A stretch of 6,128 nt of DNA, taken from NCBI GenBank assembly GCA_020426125.1, contig JAGQQQ010000268.1, forward strand, positions 1 to 6,128, given 5' to 3'. Positions 5,047 to 6,128 of this stretch are shown here, one piece after another; the first letter of the stretch is position 1, and the number at the start of each line of letters is the position of its first letter. The position numbers and the translations under genes are program-made. The stretch is from Planctomycetaceae bacterium (lineage in GTDB: Bacteria; Planctomycetota; Planctomycetia; Planctomycetales; Planctomycetaceae). Under the pieces are notes generated by a model. That model searched no databases, was not told where the DNA came from, and worked only from the letters and a program-made list of their open reading frames with translations.

Positions 5047-6128
5047 CTACTTCGCCAGCATACGTTCGACAACCTTGGGATGCTCTTGAGCGACGTTGGT
5101 CGTTTCACCGGGATCCTGAGAGAGGTTATAGAGCCGGAGGGATTTTTCTGTGGCCAAGTAAACCGCTTTCCACTCTTCTCGTCGAACGGCCTGAGCCGCG
5201 CCGTCGTCCGTTCGCCAATACAGCAGTTCCTGTCGAGATTTCTCTTCCCCACGCAATATGGGAATGAGAGACGCCCCGTTCATGCCAGGAACACGACGTT
5301 GCACAACTCCCCATTCCAGGAATGTGGGGTAGAGATCCCACATTGCTGCCAAAGCAGGTGATTCCTTGACGGGAAACCGCCTTGGGGAGCGAATAATGAA
5401 AGGGAGCCGCAAGTTCCCCTCGGCGAGTCCGTGCGTCTTGGAACTCCATTCTGAGTTCTGGGCTCCATCGGACTCTGGCGGGATCCCGGAAAGCCCTGTG
5501 AGCAGGATCACGCTTCGATGGGCCAGCCCCGTTTGTTCTAAAGCTTGAAGCAACGATGCCATGAATTGATCCAGACGCTGGGCATCGTCAGTGCGAATAT
5601 CGGTCGGCGCGCGCCCCTTGGGACCATTCTGAAACGAGGCCTGTGATGGCAAGACAACATGGAGGAAAAATTGACGCGGCGTCCGTCGGGCTCGGTCCAG
5701 ATAAGTCTTCACCTCGTTCGCAAGCAGCTGATCGCAGGAGAACTTTTTCGACTCACCCCGATTGGCCAAAATTCGCAGCGTGGCTCGATCCACAGCAACC
5801 TCTTCTGGAAAAGATGAGACGGGAGTTTTCGAAAGGAATCCGACGAATTCTTCCGCTCCGATATCCAAGGGGGAGCCGGATTGCTTCCAGAGCCCAATGA
5901 ACGCTGTGGCGTATCCACCAAGCCACATCGCGTCGTACAGATTCCGCGTTGTTCGCGACCCCAGTACATGTCCACCGTGTGCGCTGGTTGTCAGGCACCA
6001 TAAGGATTTTTCCGGATCGCTGCCGCCGGCGTAAAAGTTCGTGAACCGGACCCCATCATCGGCCAATTTGTCGATCGTAGGAGTCGAAGTCCCCCCGTAG
6101 CAGCCCCAGTCGGAGAATCCGACCCGTT
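5047..6128 (-). CDS. Sulfatase-family protein lacking the usual active-site residues; 5' end outside the window
   Basis: 359 complete codons are visible, from position 6126 to the TAG at 5047-5049; the start and any signal peptide lie beyond 6128. The alkaline-phosphatase-like sulfatase fold is recognisable, numbering from the first full codon: GFSDWGCYGG (3-12); TPTIDKLADDGVRFTNFYA (15-33); GGYATAFIGLWK (70-81); RLPFIIRSP (240-248); MWDLYPTFLE (262-271); and the C-terminal WKAVYL...LYNLSQDPGETTNVA...HP (319-350). In active sulfatases these blocks read DDxGxxDxGCYG, C/S-x-P-S-R, GKWH, PHxP, SDNG. Here the metal Asp pair appears as (xAA codon)-Arg, the formylglycine motif is SDPEK (36-40), GKWH is GLWK (78-81), the PHxP His position reads LPSQA (159-163), and SDNG reads TGLSG (210-214). 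The reading frame is otherwise intact, so it is more likely a pseudoenzyme than a dead gene. Planctomycetes carry many sulfatases, normally acting on sulfated polysaccharides outside the cytoplasm. Catalysis here is doubtful. Confidence 0.85.
   Translation of the reverse strand, partial: RVGFSDWGCYGGTSTPTIDKLADDGVRFTNFYAGGSDPEKSLWCLTTSAHGGHVLGSRTTRNLYDAMWLGGYATAFIGLWKQSGSPLDIGAEEFVGFLSKTPVSSFPEEVAVDRATLRILANRGESKKFSCDQLLANEVKTYLDRARRTPRQFFLHVVLPSQASFQNGPKGRAPTDIRTDDAQRLDQFMASLLQALEQTGLAHRSVILLTGLSGIPPESDGAQNSEWSSKTHGLAEGNLRLPFIIRSPRRFPVKESPALAAMWDLYPTFLEWGVVQRRVPGMNGASLIPILRGEEKSRQELLYWRTDDGAAQAVRREEWKAVYLATEKSLRLYNLSQDPGETTNVAQEHPKVVERMLAK

Noticed and set aside
4610..5267. Open frames of 159 and 214 codons on the plus strand
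   Set aside because: They overlap the tnpA relic and the sulfatase end in antisense; the translations are Arg/Ser/Pro-rich with no recognisable family.
1..6128. CRISPR arrays, tRNA or rRNA genes, defence systems, riboswitches
   Set aside because: No regularly spaced repeats, no cloverleaf or rRNA signatures, and no recognisable defence or riboswitch elements were seen on either strand.

Overview
The window looks like a piece of a planctomycete chromosome, or of a close relative. This is inferred from the gene mix: a leucine-rich-repeat lipoprotein with a proline-rich linker, a sulfatase-family protein, a free-standing MerA-like flavoprotein behind a VTT membrane protein, and debris of IS481 and IS200-type elements. 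No rRNA or other species marker is present, so the assignment is tentative.

Layout. Positions 1-224 (+) hold the C-terminal end of a TVP38/TMEM64 (VTT-domain) membrane protein. After 41 bases comes a MerA-like FAD/NAD(P) disulfide oxidoreductase (266-1783, +), probably in the same operon. It keeps the redox cysteine pair and has a Tyr in place of the usual His base, as MerA does, but lacks every mercury-delivery cysteine. A convergent gene (1804-2856, -) encodes a secreted lipoprotein with about ten 24-residue leucine-rich repeats. A 311-base intergenic stretch follows, then a gene on + (3168-4097) for an LDH-fold NAD-dependent dehydrogenase with Arg at the substrate-specificity position, i.e. 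malate dehydrogenase.

From 4098 to 5046 there is a small graveyard of mobile elements. An N-terminal relic of an IS481-family transposase on + (4194-4587) carries two in-frame stops and two frameshifts. It abuts and slightly overlaps the 3' end of a relic of an IS200-type tyrosine transposase on - (4523-4918). In that relic both histidines of the HUH motif have become prolines and the catalytic tyrosine region is gone. Its ribosome-binding site can pair with an upstream 8-base complement, a layout like the translational repression known for IS200.

The right end (5047-6128, -) holds most of a sulfatase-fold protein that runs off the window. The fold landmarks are clear, but nearly every catalytic position that can be aligned is substituted, which suggests a pseudoenzyme.

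How the genes relate: only the VTT/MerA-like pair looks functionally coupled, as membrane protein plus redox partner; the two are found adjacent or fused in other bacteria. The dehydrogenase and the lipoprotein appear to be independent single-gene units. No CRISPR array, tRNA or rRNA was seen. I found no convincing new multi-gene system; the best leads are the inactive-looking sulfatase, the non-mercury MerA homologue with its VTT partner, and the fossil IS200 leader.
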